A stretch of 64,000 nt of DNA. It comes from Trichothermofontia sichuanensis B231. GTDB taxonomy: Bacteria > Cyanobacteriota > Cyanobacteriia > B231. How positions within the stretch are numbered: position 1 is the first letter of the stretch; each line of letters begins with the position of its first letter. Below, in pieces: positions 28,101-35,854 of the stretch. The stretch lies in NCBI RefSeq assembly GCF_026240635.1, contig NZ_CP110848.1, forward strand, positions 932,501 through 996,500. The letters are read 5' to 3'. The notes beneath the pieces were generated by a model. The model was not told the origin of the DNA, made no database searches, and saw only the letters and a list, made by a program, of their open reading frames with translations. A program made the position numbers and the translations under genes.

Positions 28101-28307
28101 TCCGCCAACCAGCGATCGGTAGGGACAGCAGTCTTTGGTGGCTTACTAGTGGCCACAGTCTTAAGTTTCCTGGTAGTTCCCGTGCTGTACGTAGTCATCA
28201 AAAGGTTGACCGATCGTTTTATCTTCGGCAAAACTGAGGAACCTGCGACCCTGCCTAAGCCGCCGCTACCCCCGATTGAGGGGAAAGGCGTGAGGAAAGA
28301 GAAGTGA
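25104..28307 (+). CDS. RND multidrug efflux transporter (AcrB/HAE1 type)
   Basis: A 1067-residue inner-membrane proton-driven pump. Topology is the HAE-1 pattern: one N-terminal span, a large periplasmic porter loop, six spans, a second loop and five spans. Proton-relay residues are visible: Asp414-Asp415 in ASGLVVDDAIVIVEA and Lys944 in LIGLASKNAILIVEFANQAR. The family signature GMANDIYVQVALVMLIGLAS is close to the consensus. It probably exports drugs or hydrophobic compounds with the preceding adaptor. The C-terminal tail is Pro/Lys-rich. A family B repeat follows the stop by 10 bp. Confidence 0.96.
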   Translation: MAIFSIADPFIKRPVLSTVCTLLILLAGGIAIPLLPINSLPDIAPITVRTSAAYIGADAETIENTVTSTLERGINGVENMEYISSTSTNTGGSSIATSFGVSTDKNINQVNVQNRLASVIPSLPAAVQQLGVSSRLVSTSILMVYGFYGEEGSGLDNLFISNYLDLFVLDELQRLPGVGDISILGERKYAMRLWLDPDALASRQLTATDVANALRSQNIQVGAGSIGSEPAPVGQAFDLSLRVQGRLAAVADFENLVLKSETDGTLVRLKDVGRVELGAEGYNTRVNLGGQSAVGLAIYQLPGSNALDTAAAVKEKLAELEKAFPPGMKYVSAFDVTDFISGSIRNVVSTLFQAICLVVLIIFIFLQDWRTTLVPAIAIPVALIGAMAMALAFGFSLNNLTLFGLILASGLVVDDAIVIVEAITTKLEEGLSPREAALACMNELTGAVISTSLVLIAVFVPVAFFPGSVGIIYQQFAMTIAFTVLFSTFNAITFTPTLSALILRPPQPRRGPLGAFFRGFNSGLAGTTARYAEVVRALIRRRWLIMGGFAAGLVLTAWVYGSIPTGFVPEADQGLLIGIIQAPDGVSVQYTDRVGREVDAALAEETDIETRLVVAGFGLGGSAPNQGTFFARLKDWSERPRAAQSVQAILERLNQRFAQNQEALIVAQNVPALPGFGSAGGFELQLQDRSGGRFSLDEFFSVAQQIIARANQDPAMTRVFTQFSVGTPQLEIRLDRDRLEAMNVDFAQATGVLAAYVGSQYVNDFTFGQRSYRVYIQADADHRNDPRDLDKLYVRSRTGDLVRFSEVAQIEPITGPQIINRFNLYRAIRIQGQAAPGFSSGQAIAAMERIIAEVAPPGIGYEWSGLSREEKAAGGQAAVIFALGLVVVFLVLAAQYENYIDPLIIMLTVPLAILGAMTFVGLRGMANDIYVQVALVMLIGLASKNAILIVEFANQARQEGLSIVEAAVQAAKERFRPILMTAISSLFGFFPLVVASGVGSANQRSVGTAVFGGLLVATVLSFLVVPVLYVVIKRLTDRFIFGKTEEPATLPKPPLPPIEGKGVRKEK

Positions 28308-28316
28308 GGAGTGAGT

Positions 28317-28419
28317 TATTGTCATTGCAATTTAGACTGAAATAGCCCCCTCACCCCCAACCCCTCTCCCACAAGGGGAGAGGGACTTAGACATCTCTTT
28401 CTAATCTGCAATAACTATA
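28317..28419 (+). repeat. dispersed repeat family B with well-kept inverted ends
   Basis: Left end TATTGTCATTGCAATTTAG; right end CTAATCTGCAATAACTATA. Compared as inverted repeats, 16 of 19 bases agree. The core has CTCTCCCACAAGGGGAGAG. It separates the convergent RND operon and cytosine deaminase gene. Confidence 0.82.
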
Positions 28420-28484
28420 TTTTCATTCACTTCTCACTTCTCTATTCTCACTTCTCTATTCTCAGACCTAAGACGCACGGTGAG

Positions 28485-29807
28485 CTAAACACGGGATAGC
28501 CACTGCGATCGCGGCGGGGTTGTTTCCACCAGGGGTTTTCCTTGGGCGATGACATGGGTGACCGTCGCCCGACGACGCAGGGCATCGTAGGGACTTTCGG
28601 CATCGAGGACGATCAGGTTGGCGGGTTTACCTACGGCAATCCCGTAGCGGTCTTCAAGGTTCAGGGTACGGGCACCGTTGACAGTAATCATGTCGTAGCA
28701 GGCATTAATTTCGGCCAAGCCTGTCATCTGGCTGGCGTGGATCGCCATGTGGGCCACTTCCAGCATATTGCCCGTGCCTAGGGAGTACCAGGGGTCCTGG
28801 ATGCAGTCATGGCCGAGGCTGACGTTGAGGCCGTGTTGCCAAAGTTCTTTGATGCGGGTGAGGCCCCGACGTTTGGGGTAGGTATCTGTGCGGCCCTGGA
28901 GGGTAATGTTGATCAGGGGATTAGCAATAAAGTTGAGGTTCGTGCGTTGCAGAATCCCCATGAGCTTAAGTGCATAGGCGTTGTTGTAGGACCCAAAGGC
29001 GGTGGTATGGCTGGCACTCACCCGTGCCCCAAGACCCGTGCGCAGGGTTAAGGCCGCCACAACTTCGAGAAACCGGGATTGGTCATCATCAATTTCGTCA
29101 CAGTGGATATCAATCAGCCGATCGTAGGTCTGGGCCAGCTCAAAAATGCGCTGGAGCGATCGCACCCCATCCTCCCGCGTCAGTTCATAGTGGGGGATGC
29201 CTCCGACCCCATCCGCTCCTAACCGCAACGCTTCCTCCATCTGCTGTTCCGTCTGGGCATCGCCATAGATCCCATCCTGGGGAAAGGCAACCACCTGGAG
29301 CGTGAGCCAGTCCCGCACCTGTTCCCGAACAGCAAGTAACCCCTTGAGGGCCGTTAAACTTGGCTCACTCACGTCGGCATGACTGCGGACAAAGAGGACT
29401 CCCTGGGCTGCCATCTGTTTTAGCACCGCGATCGCCCGCGCTTCCACATCTGCCTGGGTTAACGCTTGCTTCCGTTCACGCCAGATTTCGATCCCTTCAA
29501 ACAGGGTGCCACTCTGGTTCCAACGCGGTTCCCCCGCCGTCAGGGCCGAATCCAGATGAATATGGGATTCCACAAACGGAGGACTGACCCACTGGCCATT
29601 GAGAACAATCTCCTGGCTAGCGATCAGATCCAGATGGGGCGCGATCGCCACAATCCGGTTGCCTTCGATACCAATATCGACACGATCAACTTCACTATCA
29701 ACTTCACTGGAATCATCAACTTCACTGGAATCAGGGTGTCCAGGGAAACCCGCAGCGCCCCGCTGGCTGACCAACCGTCCCTGTCGCAGGATCAGATCTA
29801 AAGCCAT
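28485..29807 (-). CDS. codA: cytosine deaminase (amidohydrolase family)
   Basis: A 440-residue metal-dependent amidohydrolase. The metal ligands and catalytic positions fit CodA: SHIHLDSAL, HCDEIDDDQSRF, SASHTTAFGSYN and LGHDCIQDPWYSLG. It hydrolyses cytosine to uracil for pyrimidine salvage, although some relatives act on other N-heterocycles such as isoguanine. An acidic micro-repeat, DSSEVDDSSEVDSEVD, near the N-terminus is coded by tandem copies of TCAACTTCACT-type DNA and looks like an expansion in a surface loop. It lies 36 bp downstream of mcdB on the same strand. Confidence 0.88.
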   Translation of the reverse strand: MALDLILRQGRLVSQRGAAGFPGHPDSSEVDDSSEVDSEVDRVDIGIEGNRIVAIAPHLDLIASQEIVLNGQWVSPPFVESHIHLDSALTAGEPRWNQSGTLFEGIEIWRERKQALTQADVEARAIAVLKQMAAQGVLFVRSHADVSEPSLTALKGLLAVREQVRDWLTLQVVAFPQDGIYGDAQTEQQMEEALRLGADGVGGIPHYELTREDGVRSLQRIFELAQTYDRLIDIHCDEIDDDQSRFLEVVAALTLRTGLGARVSASHTTAFGSYNNAYALKLMGILQRTNLNFIANPLINITLQGRTDTYPKRRGLTRIKELWQHGLNVSLGHDCIQDPWYSLGTGNMLEVAHMAIHASQMTGLAEINACYDMITVNGARTLNLEDRYGIAVGKPANLIVLDAESPYDALRRRATVTHVIAQGKPLVETTPPRSQWLSRV

Positions 29808-29843
29808 GTGAATTCAGATTTTTGAATGGATTATTTGAATGGG

Positions 29844-30587
29844 TTAATCCACCCAACCAATGTCAGCATCGGACAGGCGTCCGGGTTGGTTACTGCTTTG
29901 AGGGCTGGATTGATGAGACTGAATACTGTCTGAGCGCACCGCATAAGCAGGTAAAGGCTTGGGGATATCCCACGGGCGAGCCGCAGCAGGGCGAACCGCA
30001 ATCTCTCGGCCAGAGACCCTAGCCGGTGCAGGCGGCTGTTTTAGCTGCGCGATTTCTGCCTCTAGTTGGGTGTTGGAAGCCGACAGTTGCAAAATCAGCG
30101 CCTTAGCCTCTGCTAATTCCTTCTCAATTTGTTGGTTTTTTTGGTGTTCCCGTTGGCATTCTTGTTGAGATGCTTTTTGGCTCGCCTGCGCCTGGGCCAA
30201 GTCCTGCGCCAATTGCTGGATCCGCATCTCAGCCTGTTGGGATTGAGCCGCTAGCTCGGCCTGAAGCGTGGCAACCTGGGCACGCAACTGCTCAACCTCT
30301 GCTTGGGAAGCCGCCAGGGTTTGGGTTAAGTCGGCGATCGTCGCTGCCAAATCTGCCTTGGTGGCTATACCGCGCCGCGATCGGGAAGCAGCCAAGCTCG
30401 ATACAGCCCTTGTCTCTGCCTCGGTCATCACTGCCTCGGTCATAGCCGCCTCGGTCATCACTGCCTCGGATGACTGACCAGCGGTCGGAGCAGCCGTTGC
30501 GGGAGCAACAGCCGCGGCTGGAGGAGGAACTGCTGGGTCTGGTTGAGCTTCCTGGCGCAATAAATCTCCAAGTCGTTTCCTGGCCAT
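29844..30587 (-). CDS. mcdB: McdB-like coiled-coil partner of ParA-type ATPase
   Basis: A 247-residue protein. A basic N-terminus (MARKRLGDLLRQEAQ) leads to a disordered Pro/Ala/Thr region with a TEA-M repeat, then a long Gln/Ala/Glu-rich coiled coil (about 85-190), a second disordered part and the end LSDADIGWVD with a tryptophan near the C-terminus. This order (charged N-terminus, Gln-rich coiled coil, C-terminal invariant Trp) is what is described for type 2 McdB, the carboxysome adaptor that recruits McdA. Start is chosen because GGAGG lies about 8 nt upstream in the last codons of the ATPase gene; a longer ATG at 30605 exists. Rapidly evolving proteins like this cannot be assigned by motif alone. 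Confidence 0.62.
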   Translation of the reverse strand: MARKRLGDLLRQEAQPDPAVPPPAAAVAPATAAPTAGQSSEAVMTEAAMTEAVMTEAETRAVSSLAASRSRRGIATKADLAATIADLTQTLAASQAEVEQLRAQVATLQAELAAQSQQAEMRIQQLAQDLAQAQASQKASQQECQREHQKNQQIEKELAEAKALILQLSASNTQLEAEIAQLKQPPAPARVSGREIAVRPAAARPWDIPKPLPAYAVRSDSIQSHQSSPQSSNQPGRLSDADIGWVD

Positions 30588-30592
30588 GCGTG

Positions 30593-31249
30593 CTATTTCC
30601 TCCAATCCTGCTGGATTTCCTCGGCTACCAGACGGTAATCACTGGCGGCGATGTAGGCATTGCGACCGCGCCAGTGACTAATAGGAACACCTTCGAGAGC
30701 GGCGCGTTCGTGGGCTTTGTATTCCCGCACGATCGTGCGACATGCCGGAATACCCAATTCAAACAGGGTTTGTTGGGCGTCTTCCGCTTCAGCCAGACTG
30801 CGAGTATCGACGCGGGTCAGAAGAACCCGATGGACAACCCCTGCCGGTTTAACCGTTTCCCGTACAGTTCCAATCAGTGCCGTCAGATCCATCGGTGCAG
30901 GCGGCGTTGGTAGGATCAAATAATCCGCCACAGGGACCACCGCCGCCAGTGCTTGTGACCCCAGGGCAGGTGGAGTATCAACGATGATTAACTCATACTC
31001 CTTCACCTGGCGCAGCTTTTGGAGCAGGGCGGGGTTAGTTTCCTGAGCCAGATCAAACCCCACGCTATGGCCTCCCTGCTTAACCCACCAGGAAAAACTA
31101 CCCTGGCTATCAGCATCAACCGCCAGGACCTTGTAAATCTCGGCAAAAATCCCAGCCAGGGCCATTGCCGTTGTAGTTTTGCCAACACCTCCCTTCCCAT
31201 TCGCAATCACCAGAATGGTGGGCTGGGCTGGCAAGGGCATTGACTTCAC
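30593..31249 (-). CDS. mcdA: ParA/McdA-type positioning ATPase
   Basis: A ParA/MinD-family ATPase of about 218 residues. The deviant Walker A box ANGKGGVGKTTTA retains the signature lysine; Walker A' is VLAVDADSQGSFSWW and Walker B is LIIVDTPPAL. The short length and absence of an N-terminal DNA-binding domain fit McdA/orphan ParA proteins that move on the nucleoid. With the downstream coiled-coil gene, a type 2 carboxysome-positioning pair is likely. Start at GTG 31249 is preferred because AAGGAG lies about 7 nt upstream; ATG 31255 and 31240 are close alternatives. A role in plasmid or chromosome partition remains possible. Confidence 0.72.
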   Translation of the reverse strand: MKSMPLPAQPTILVIANGKGGVGKTTTAMALAGIFAEIYKVLAVDADSQGSFSWWVKQGGHSVGFDLAQETNPALLQKLRQVKEYELIIVDTPPALGSQALAAVVPVADYLILPTPPAPMDLTALIGTVRETVKPAGVVHRVLLTRVDTRSLAEAEDAQQTLFELGIPACRTIVREYKAHERAALEGVPISHWRGRNAYIAASDYRLVAEEIQQDWRK

Positions 31250-31322
31250 GGGCATTCTCCTTATGAGAATTGCAGGCACAGACGGCACAGAGTGGGAGAC
31301 AATTTGCCCCCCTCGCTTGAGG

Positions 31323-32606
31323 TTACAGAGTTAGGGATTGGGGTTGGGTTTCAATCAGGTTGGCCAAATCCTGGAGGAACGCCGCCGCATGAGCACCGTA
31401 GATAATCCGGTGATCACAGGTAAGGTTGACCTGCATTTGCCGCTTGACCCCCAACATCCCATCGGCAGTTGCTACCACCTGCGGACGAGAAGCCCCGATC
31501 GCCAAAATTGCGCCTTGACCACTCGGCAGAATCGCATCAAAGCGATCGACCCCAAACATCCCCAAATTACTGATCGTAAAACCGCCCGTAGAATACTCCT
31601 CCGGTTTCAGTTGCTTAGTCCGGCCCCGCTCCACCAGATCTTTCCACACACGGGAAAGAGAATAGATATCGAGTTGATCCGCCGATCGCAGCACTGGGGT
31701 AATCAACCCCCCATCCGCCATTGCCACCGCCATTGCGATATTGATCTCATTGCGGTACTGAATCCCCTGCTCCGTATAGTAGGCATAGAGGAGGGGATGC
31801 TTTTGCAGGGTTACGGCCACCGCCTTTGCCAACAGGGCACTCATGGTGACCCCCTTAGACTTTACCTGCTGATAGAGGTGATCCAGCGCATCGGTGGTAA
31901 TGGTATAGCCCACGTGGAAAGTCGGTACCTGCAAGCTGGTGAGCATATTGCGCACCACCGCCATTTGCAGGGTATTGAGGGGCACTAAGGACCCCGGTGA
32001 AGCCGGGGCCGGGGCTGGGATCGTGGGCGACGGGGGAGTGGCAACGGGAGCTACAACCGGAGCCGCCACTGTGGCCACCGCAGGCGTCGGCATCCGGCCT
32101 ACCGCTGCCTCTACATCCTGGGCCACAATCCGACCGTGGGGACCACTGCCCTGGAGGGTACTCAGATCCAGATTCAATTCCTTCGCTAACTTACGAGCGC
32201 GGGGAGAAGCCATCACCCGACCTGAGCGATGACGGCCATTACTACCATTCGCAGCAACCGCAGCCACTGCCGTTGCCACTGGGTTGGGGGCTGGCACGAC
32301 GGCAGTGGCTGGAGCAGATGAACTCGAACCTGGACGGGCTTTTTGCTGGGCCTGCTCAATTTCAGCCTGGGTTTCCGCCACTAGGGCGATCGGGGCACCC
32401 ACCGGCGCCGACTCACCCGCCGGGACCAGAATCGTTGCCAAGTAGCCCTCATAGAAGGACTCCACGTCCATGTCAGCCTTATCAGACTCAACAACGACAA
32501 CCGTTTCGCCCTTACTGACCTTATCACCGGGGGATTTTACCCAACTCACAATTTTGCCTTCAGTCATGGTGGAACTGAGGGCAGGCATAAAGACTTCGTG
32601 AATCAT
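31323..32606 (-). CDS. pdhC: pyruvate dehydrogenase E2, dihydrolipoamide acetyltransferase
   Basis: A 427-residue E2 core subunit. One lipoyl domain (residues 1-75) has the lipoylated Lys43 in VESDKADMDVES; Ala/Pro-rich linkers surround the E1/E3-binding domain (MASPRARKLAKELNLDLSTL to GPHGRIVAQDV); the catalytic acetyltransferase domain ends with the active-site DHRIIYGAHAA. It transfers acetyl groups from E1 to CoA to make acetyl-CoA for fatty acids. As usual in cyanobacteria, the E1 and E3 genes are not beside it. The YlqD-like gene lies 9 bp upstream and is probably co-transcribed. Confidence 0.95.
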   Translation of the reverse strand: MIHEVFMPALSSTMTEGKIVSWVKSPGDKVSKGETVVVVESDKADMDVESFYEGYLATILVPAGESAPVGAPIALVAETQAEIEQAQQKARPGSSSSAPATAVVPAPNPVATAVAAVAANGSNGRHRSGRVMASPRARKLAKELNLDLSTLQGSGPHGRIVAQDVEAAVGRMPTPAVATVAAPVVAPVATPPSPTIPAPAPASPGSLVPLNTLQMAVVRNMLTSLQVPTFHVGYTITTDALDHLYQQVKSKGVTMSALLAKAVAVTLQKHPLLYAYYTEQGIQYRNEINIAMAVAMADGGLITPVLRSADQLDIYSLSRVWKDLVERGRTKQLKPEEYSTGGFTISNLGMFGVDRFDAILPSGQGAILAIGASRPQVVATADGMLGVKRQMQVNLTCDHRIIYGAHAAAFLQDLANLIETQPQSLTL

Positions 32607-32615
32607 ACACTTCCC

Positions 32616-33065
32616 CTAAACGTTGCCGCGAATGTCCTCGACAACCCCATCCCGCAACAGGATTTCCACCTGCATTTTCTGGATTAGGTTATCACCCTTT
32701 TGAACCCGGAAAAAGCTATCAATTTGACCCTGGTTGACTTCTTGCTCTAATTCCAGCATTTGCACCTGTTGCAACTGCTGGAGAATCTGGTTCTTTTGTT
32801 CGAGCAGTTCACTCTTTTTCTGGTTGACCTGGATCTGAATGTTATCCACCTGCTGCATGACCTTGGGGCTAGTGGGCTGCATACTTTGTTTTTGCACCTC
32901 AACCACCATCCGTTGCCCCTGCATCTCTAGCTGTTGCAGCTGATCATCGATCTGGTTGATCTGGCTCTGGAGTTGTTGTTGGGCTTCCTCTTTCCAACGT
33001 GGGGTCACGACCGCCTTGACGATGACCGGGCGTTTGAGGAGCAGTTGTGCATTAGAAACGTCCAT
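32616..33065 (-). CDS. YlqD family coiled-coil protein
   Basis: A 149-residue protein with N-terminal strand LLLKRPVIVKAVVTPRWKEE, then a very Gln/Glu/Leu-rich coiled coil (LQSQINQIDDQLQQLEMQGQ and beyond), and a C-terminal beta part (QVEILLRDGVVEDIRGN). This is the plan of the YlqD/PF11068 family, of unknown function. Start at MDVSNAQLLL is preferred over the frame 13 codons longer. It is adjacent to pdhC with a 9-bp gap. Confidence 0.8.
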   Translation of the reverse strand: MDVSNAQLLLKRPVIVKAVVTPRWKEEAQQQLQSQINQIDDQLQQLEMQGQRMVVEVQKQSMQPTSPKVMQQVDNIQIQVNQKKSELLEQKNQILQQLQQVQMLELEQEVNQGQIDSFFRVQKGDNLIQKMQVEILLRDGVVEDIRGNV

Positions 33066-33197
33066 AGCTGAATCTTTGTTGGGCTTTGCATGGGTAAGGG
33101 TCACGAAGTGATGCTACTGATCGCTTCCGACTGGGGTCTCCCGACGATCGCCCACCATTGGGGAATCCCCGTTCCGGGTTCAAGGTGGGTACAGTCG

Positions 33198-35183
33198 TCA
33201 GGATTGGAACATCCCGTCAATCATAGCGCGGTACCGTTCCATTACAACCGGACGCCGAATTTTTAGAGTTTGGGTTAGCATACCATTCTCGATCGTGAAG
33301 GGTTCCAGAATCAACCGGAAGGGACCAATGCGATCATCAGGCCGGTAACCTGGACGATCCTGTACCCGTGCAACCAACTCCCGCCGGAACAGATCCTGGA
33401 TCAGTTTGCTGTCGAGGGTAACGACTTGGCTCCCTGCCGTCGGCGCGACCTCTGACTCGGCATTAGGCAATGCCAGGGTGAGATTCTGACTAGCGGCCCA
33501 CTGGCTGAGGGCATCCAAGTTTGGCACAATCAGGGCACCCAGGCTGCGCTGATCCTGGCCCACCAACATCATCTGATCAATGTAGGGACTACGGGTACAG
33601 GCATCTTCGATCGGCTGCGGTTCAATGTTTTCGCCATTGAGCAGGACGATCGTGTCCTTGGCCCGTCCGGTCAGGACAATATCATTCTGGGCCGTGACCC
33701 AACCCAGATCGCCGGTATCAAACCAGCCATCCGGATCGATCGCCTTGGCCGTTGCCGCCGGGTTATTGTAATAGCCCTGCATGACCTGGGGACCCCTGGC
33801 CAAGACTAACCCTTGCTGGCCCGGCAGCAGGGGCTGACGACTTTCCGGATCAACGATTTTGATTTCCGTTCCTGGTAAGGGCGTGCCCGATGAACCGCGC
33901 AGGTTGCGCTCCAGCCGCCGCACGGTTAACACTGGGGCCGTTTCCGTCAGCCCATAGCCTACCAAAATTGTAATCCCCACCATCTCAAAGAACAGATCAA
34001 TATGGGGGGGTAACGAGCCTCCCCCACTAATGACCGCCCGCAGTTCGCCCCCCAAGCCCGTGCGAATTGGCCGAAACACCAGGCGATCGGCGAGGGCATG
34101 AACGGGCCACCAGAGGAGCGATCGCACCCGCGCCCATTGCCGTTGGCTTGCTGGCGGTGGCGTTGGGGTCAGGGTCAAGCCCTGGGCAAGGCGACGGGCT
34201 TCCACATGGTGCTGGCTACCCCTGAGCAGGGCGTGGATCAGCTTTTGCTTACCAGCGGGTTGCTCCCGGAATTGGCGTTGAATCCCTTCGTAGATGGAAT
34301 CCCACAGGCGGGGAACCGCTACCATGTAGTTGGGTTTGCGGCTGCGAATGTCCTGCTTAATATGGCGCAGGTTGGTGTAGATCTGGGTGCAGCCCTGGGA
34401 CAGGAGAAAATACTCAACCGTGCGCTCGTAGGCGTGCCAGGAGGGCAAAATGCTCAGAACGCGATCGCCGGGTTGGGGTTGAATGACAACGCCAAAGAGG
34501 TTCACCTGGTGGAGTAAATTGCGGTGGCTGAGCATGACGCCTTTGGGCTTGCCGGTGGTGCCGGAGGTGTAGATCAGGGTGGCCAATTGCTCTGGAGCGC
34601 GGGGGACCGGTTGCAATTCTTTGCCTTGCCCCTGGGCCAACAATTGGGGAAAGTTCACCACTGGACAGTCTCCTGATGAAACTGACGGGGGATCTTCATC
34701 AGAAAGCAGGACAATGAATTGAATGGGCAGGTCCTGCAGCCGCTCTTCTAAGCGATTTAACAAGGCTCGGTGTTCGACAATCAGCGCTGTCGCCCCACTG
34801 TCAGCCAGCATATAAATCAATTCTTCGCGCTCGGCCTGGGAACTGCGGACGACGTTAACTGCTCCCGCTGTCATACACCCCTGATCCGCAATGAACCAGC
34901 GGGGACTGTTATCGGCATAGAACCCAATGTGATCGCCTGCCTTCAGACCCAGGGTTTGCAACCCGATGGCAAACTGTCGGATCTGCTCAGCCAGTTCAGC
35001 ATAGGTGAGGCTGACCGCAGGCTGGGCGTGGGGATCTTGCAGGGCAACAACTTGGCCAAATTTCCGGGCGGCGATCGGCCAGATTTCCGGAATCGCCTGG
35101 ATGGTTGAGTAATCGACGACTTGCCGCAGGTAATCCCGTTCGCGGGCGGACAGGGGCAGATCGGCGGGGAGATAAGCTGACAT
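33198..35183 (-). CDS. aas: long-chain acyl-[ACP]/acyl-CoA synthetase
   Basis: A 661-residue AMP-forming ligase. P-loop/AMP motif LATLIYTSGTTGKPKGVMLS, the GYGLTETAPVLTVRR motif, the FDTGDLGWV hinge Asp and the TGRAKDTIVLLNGENIEP motif define the class. Length and sequence resemble cyanobacterial Aas (Slr1609), which reactivates free fatty acids released from membranes by joining them to acyl carrier protein. The central insertion (SQHHVEARRLAQGLTLTPTP) is also found in these enzymes. No signal peptide; probably associates with membranes peripherally. Confidence 0.92.
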   Translation of the reverse strand: MSAYLPADLPLSARERDYLRQVVDYSTIQAIPEIWPIAARKFGQVVALQDPHAQPAVSLTYAELAEQIRQFAIGLQTLGLKAGDHIGFYADNSPRWFIADQGCMTAGAVNVVRSSQAEREELIYMLADSGATALIVEHRALLNRLEERLQDLPIQFIVLLSDEDPPSVSSGDCPVVNFPQLLAQGQGKELQPVPRAPEQLATLIYTSGTTGKPKGVMLSHRNLLHQVNLFGVVIQPQPGDRVLSILPSWHAYERTVEYFLLSQGCTQIYTNLRHIKQDIRSRKPNYMVAVPRLWDSIYEGIQRQFREQPAGKQKLIHALLRGSQHHVEARRLAQGLTLTPTPPPASQRQWARVRSLLWWPVHALADRLVFRPIRTGLGGELRAVISGGGSLPPHIDLFFEMVGITILVGYGLTETAPVLTVRRLERNLRGSSGTPLPGTEIKIVDPESRQPLLPGQQGLVLARGPQVMQGYYNNPAATAKAIDPDGWFDTGDLGWVTAQNDIVLTGRAKDTIVLLNGENIEPQPIEDACTRSPYIDQMMLVGQDQRSLGALIVPNLDALSQWAASQNLTLALPNAESEVAPTAGSQVVTLDSKLIQDLFRRELVARVQDRPGYRPDDRIGPFRLILEPFTIENGMLTQTLKIRRPVVMERYRAMIDGMFQS

Positions 35184-35536
35184 GGCGGCTCTTGCTTCGC
35201 TAGACGGCTGCTACGTTCAGTATCCCTAACTCTAGCGGGGATACAACGTTCACAGAGACAGTTTTCCAATTGGACGCAATCCGCCGGCGCAGTCGCAAGC
35301 GTCTGAACGCTATTGTTTGCTGCCCTGCTAGACACTTGCCAATTCCTGGACTCCCAACCCCTGCGATTGTCTCAGCCTCATGGGTGAGTGACGGCAGCAA
35401 TCGCCCCTGGCTAAAAGCACTATGCTAAAAGCACTATACTGAGGACGATGCGCCCGCCTGAAGGTGGAACTGGATGGGGGTTCAATCTGGGGGGTTATGG
35501 CGTGTCAATATCGCGTGTCAAGCAGGCATAGCCATT
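35184..35536. promoter_or_regulatory. intergenic region with duplicated -10-like element
   Basis: Between divergent aas and the small conserved gene. A perfect 14-bp tandem repeat GCTAAAAGCACTAT (35410-35423 and 35424-35437) places TATGCT and TATACT, both -10-like hexamers, 14 bp apart. No further gene is seen. Confidence 0.45.
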
Positions 35537-35854
35537 GTGAAATATTTTTTCCTCTCCGAAGGCTGGGTTTTGGGGCGTGTGTGGGAATTTGGGGGCCTCT
35601 GGAATGAAGCCGCTTGGCAGCGGCCCCCCGACATTCAGCGACTCAATCTCTACATTCGCCAAGACGGCGAAACCCTCTGGTTATACCGGGCAGAAGATGC
35701 CGTCCTGATGGTAGAAGTGCTGCCCGATCCCCAGCGCCTGGCAGAGGCCGCCAACTCCCCTACGATCAGTAATGTGGTTCTCAAACGCCTGATTACAGCA
35801 GATCAGGCGATCGAACACTTGGCCGCTGCTATGAACCCTGCCCCCCCCCATTGA
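35537..35854 (+). CDS. conserved cyanobacterial hypothetical protein
   Basis: From the GTG giving MKYFFLSEGWVLGRVWEFGG, the product has 105 residues: LWNEAAWQRPPDIQRLNLYI and LWLYRAEDAVLMVEV are blocks I associate with a small, widely conserved cyanobacterial family without known function. The frame is open further upstream, but the added residues look unrelated. It is soluble, with no signal peptide. The last 26 bases overlap the convergent tolC gene. Confidence 0.75.
   Translation: MKYFFLSEGWVLGRVWEFGGLWNEAAWQRPPDIQRLNLYIRQDGETLWLYRAEDAVLMVEVLPDPQRLAEAANSPTISNVVLKRLITADQAIEHLAAAMNPAPPH

Noticed and set aside
28485-29807. The amidohydrolase as a second adenine deaminase compensating for the broken ade gene
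   Set aside because: The motif order (SHIHLD, HCDEIDDD, LGHDCIQDPW) fits cytosine deaminase, not the AdeC family, so it is unlikely to replace Ade activity.
31938-32518. Open frames opposite the E2 gene linkers
   Set aside because: Shadows of the Ala/Pro-rich linker coding sequence; no start signals or family match.
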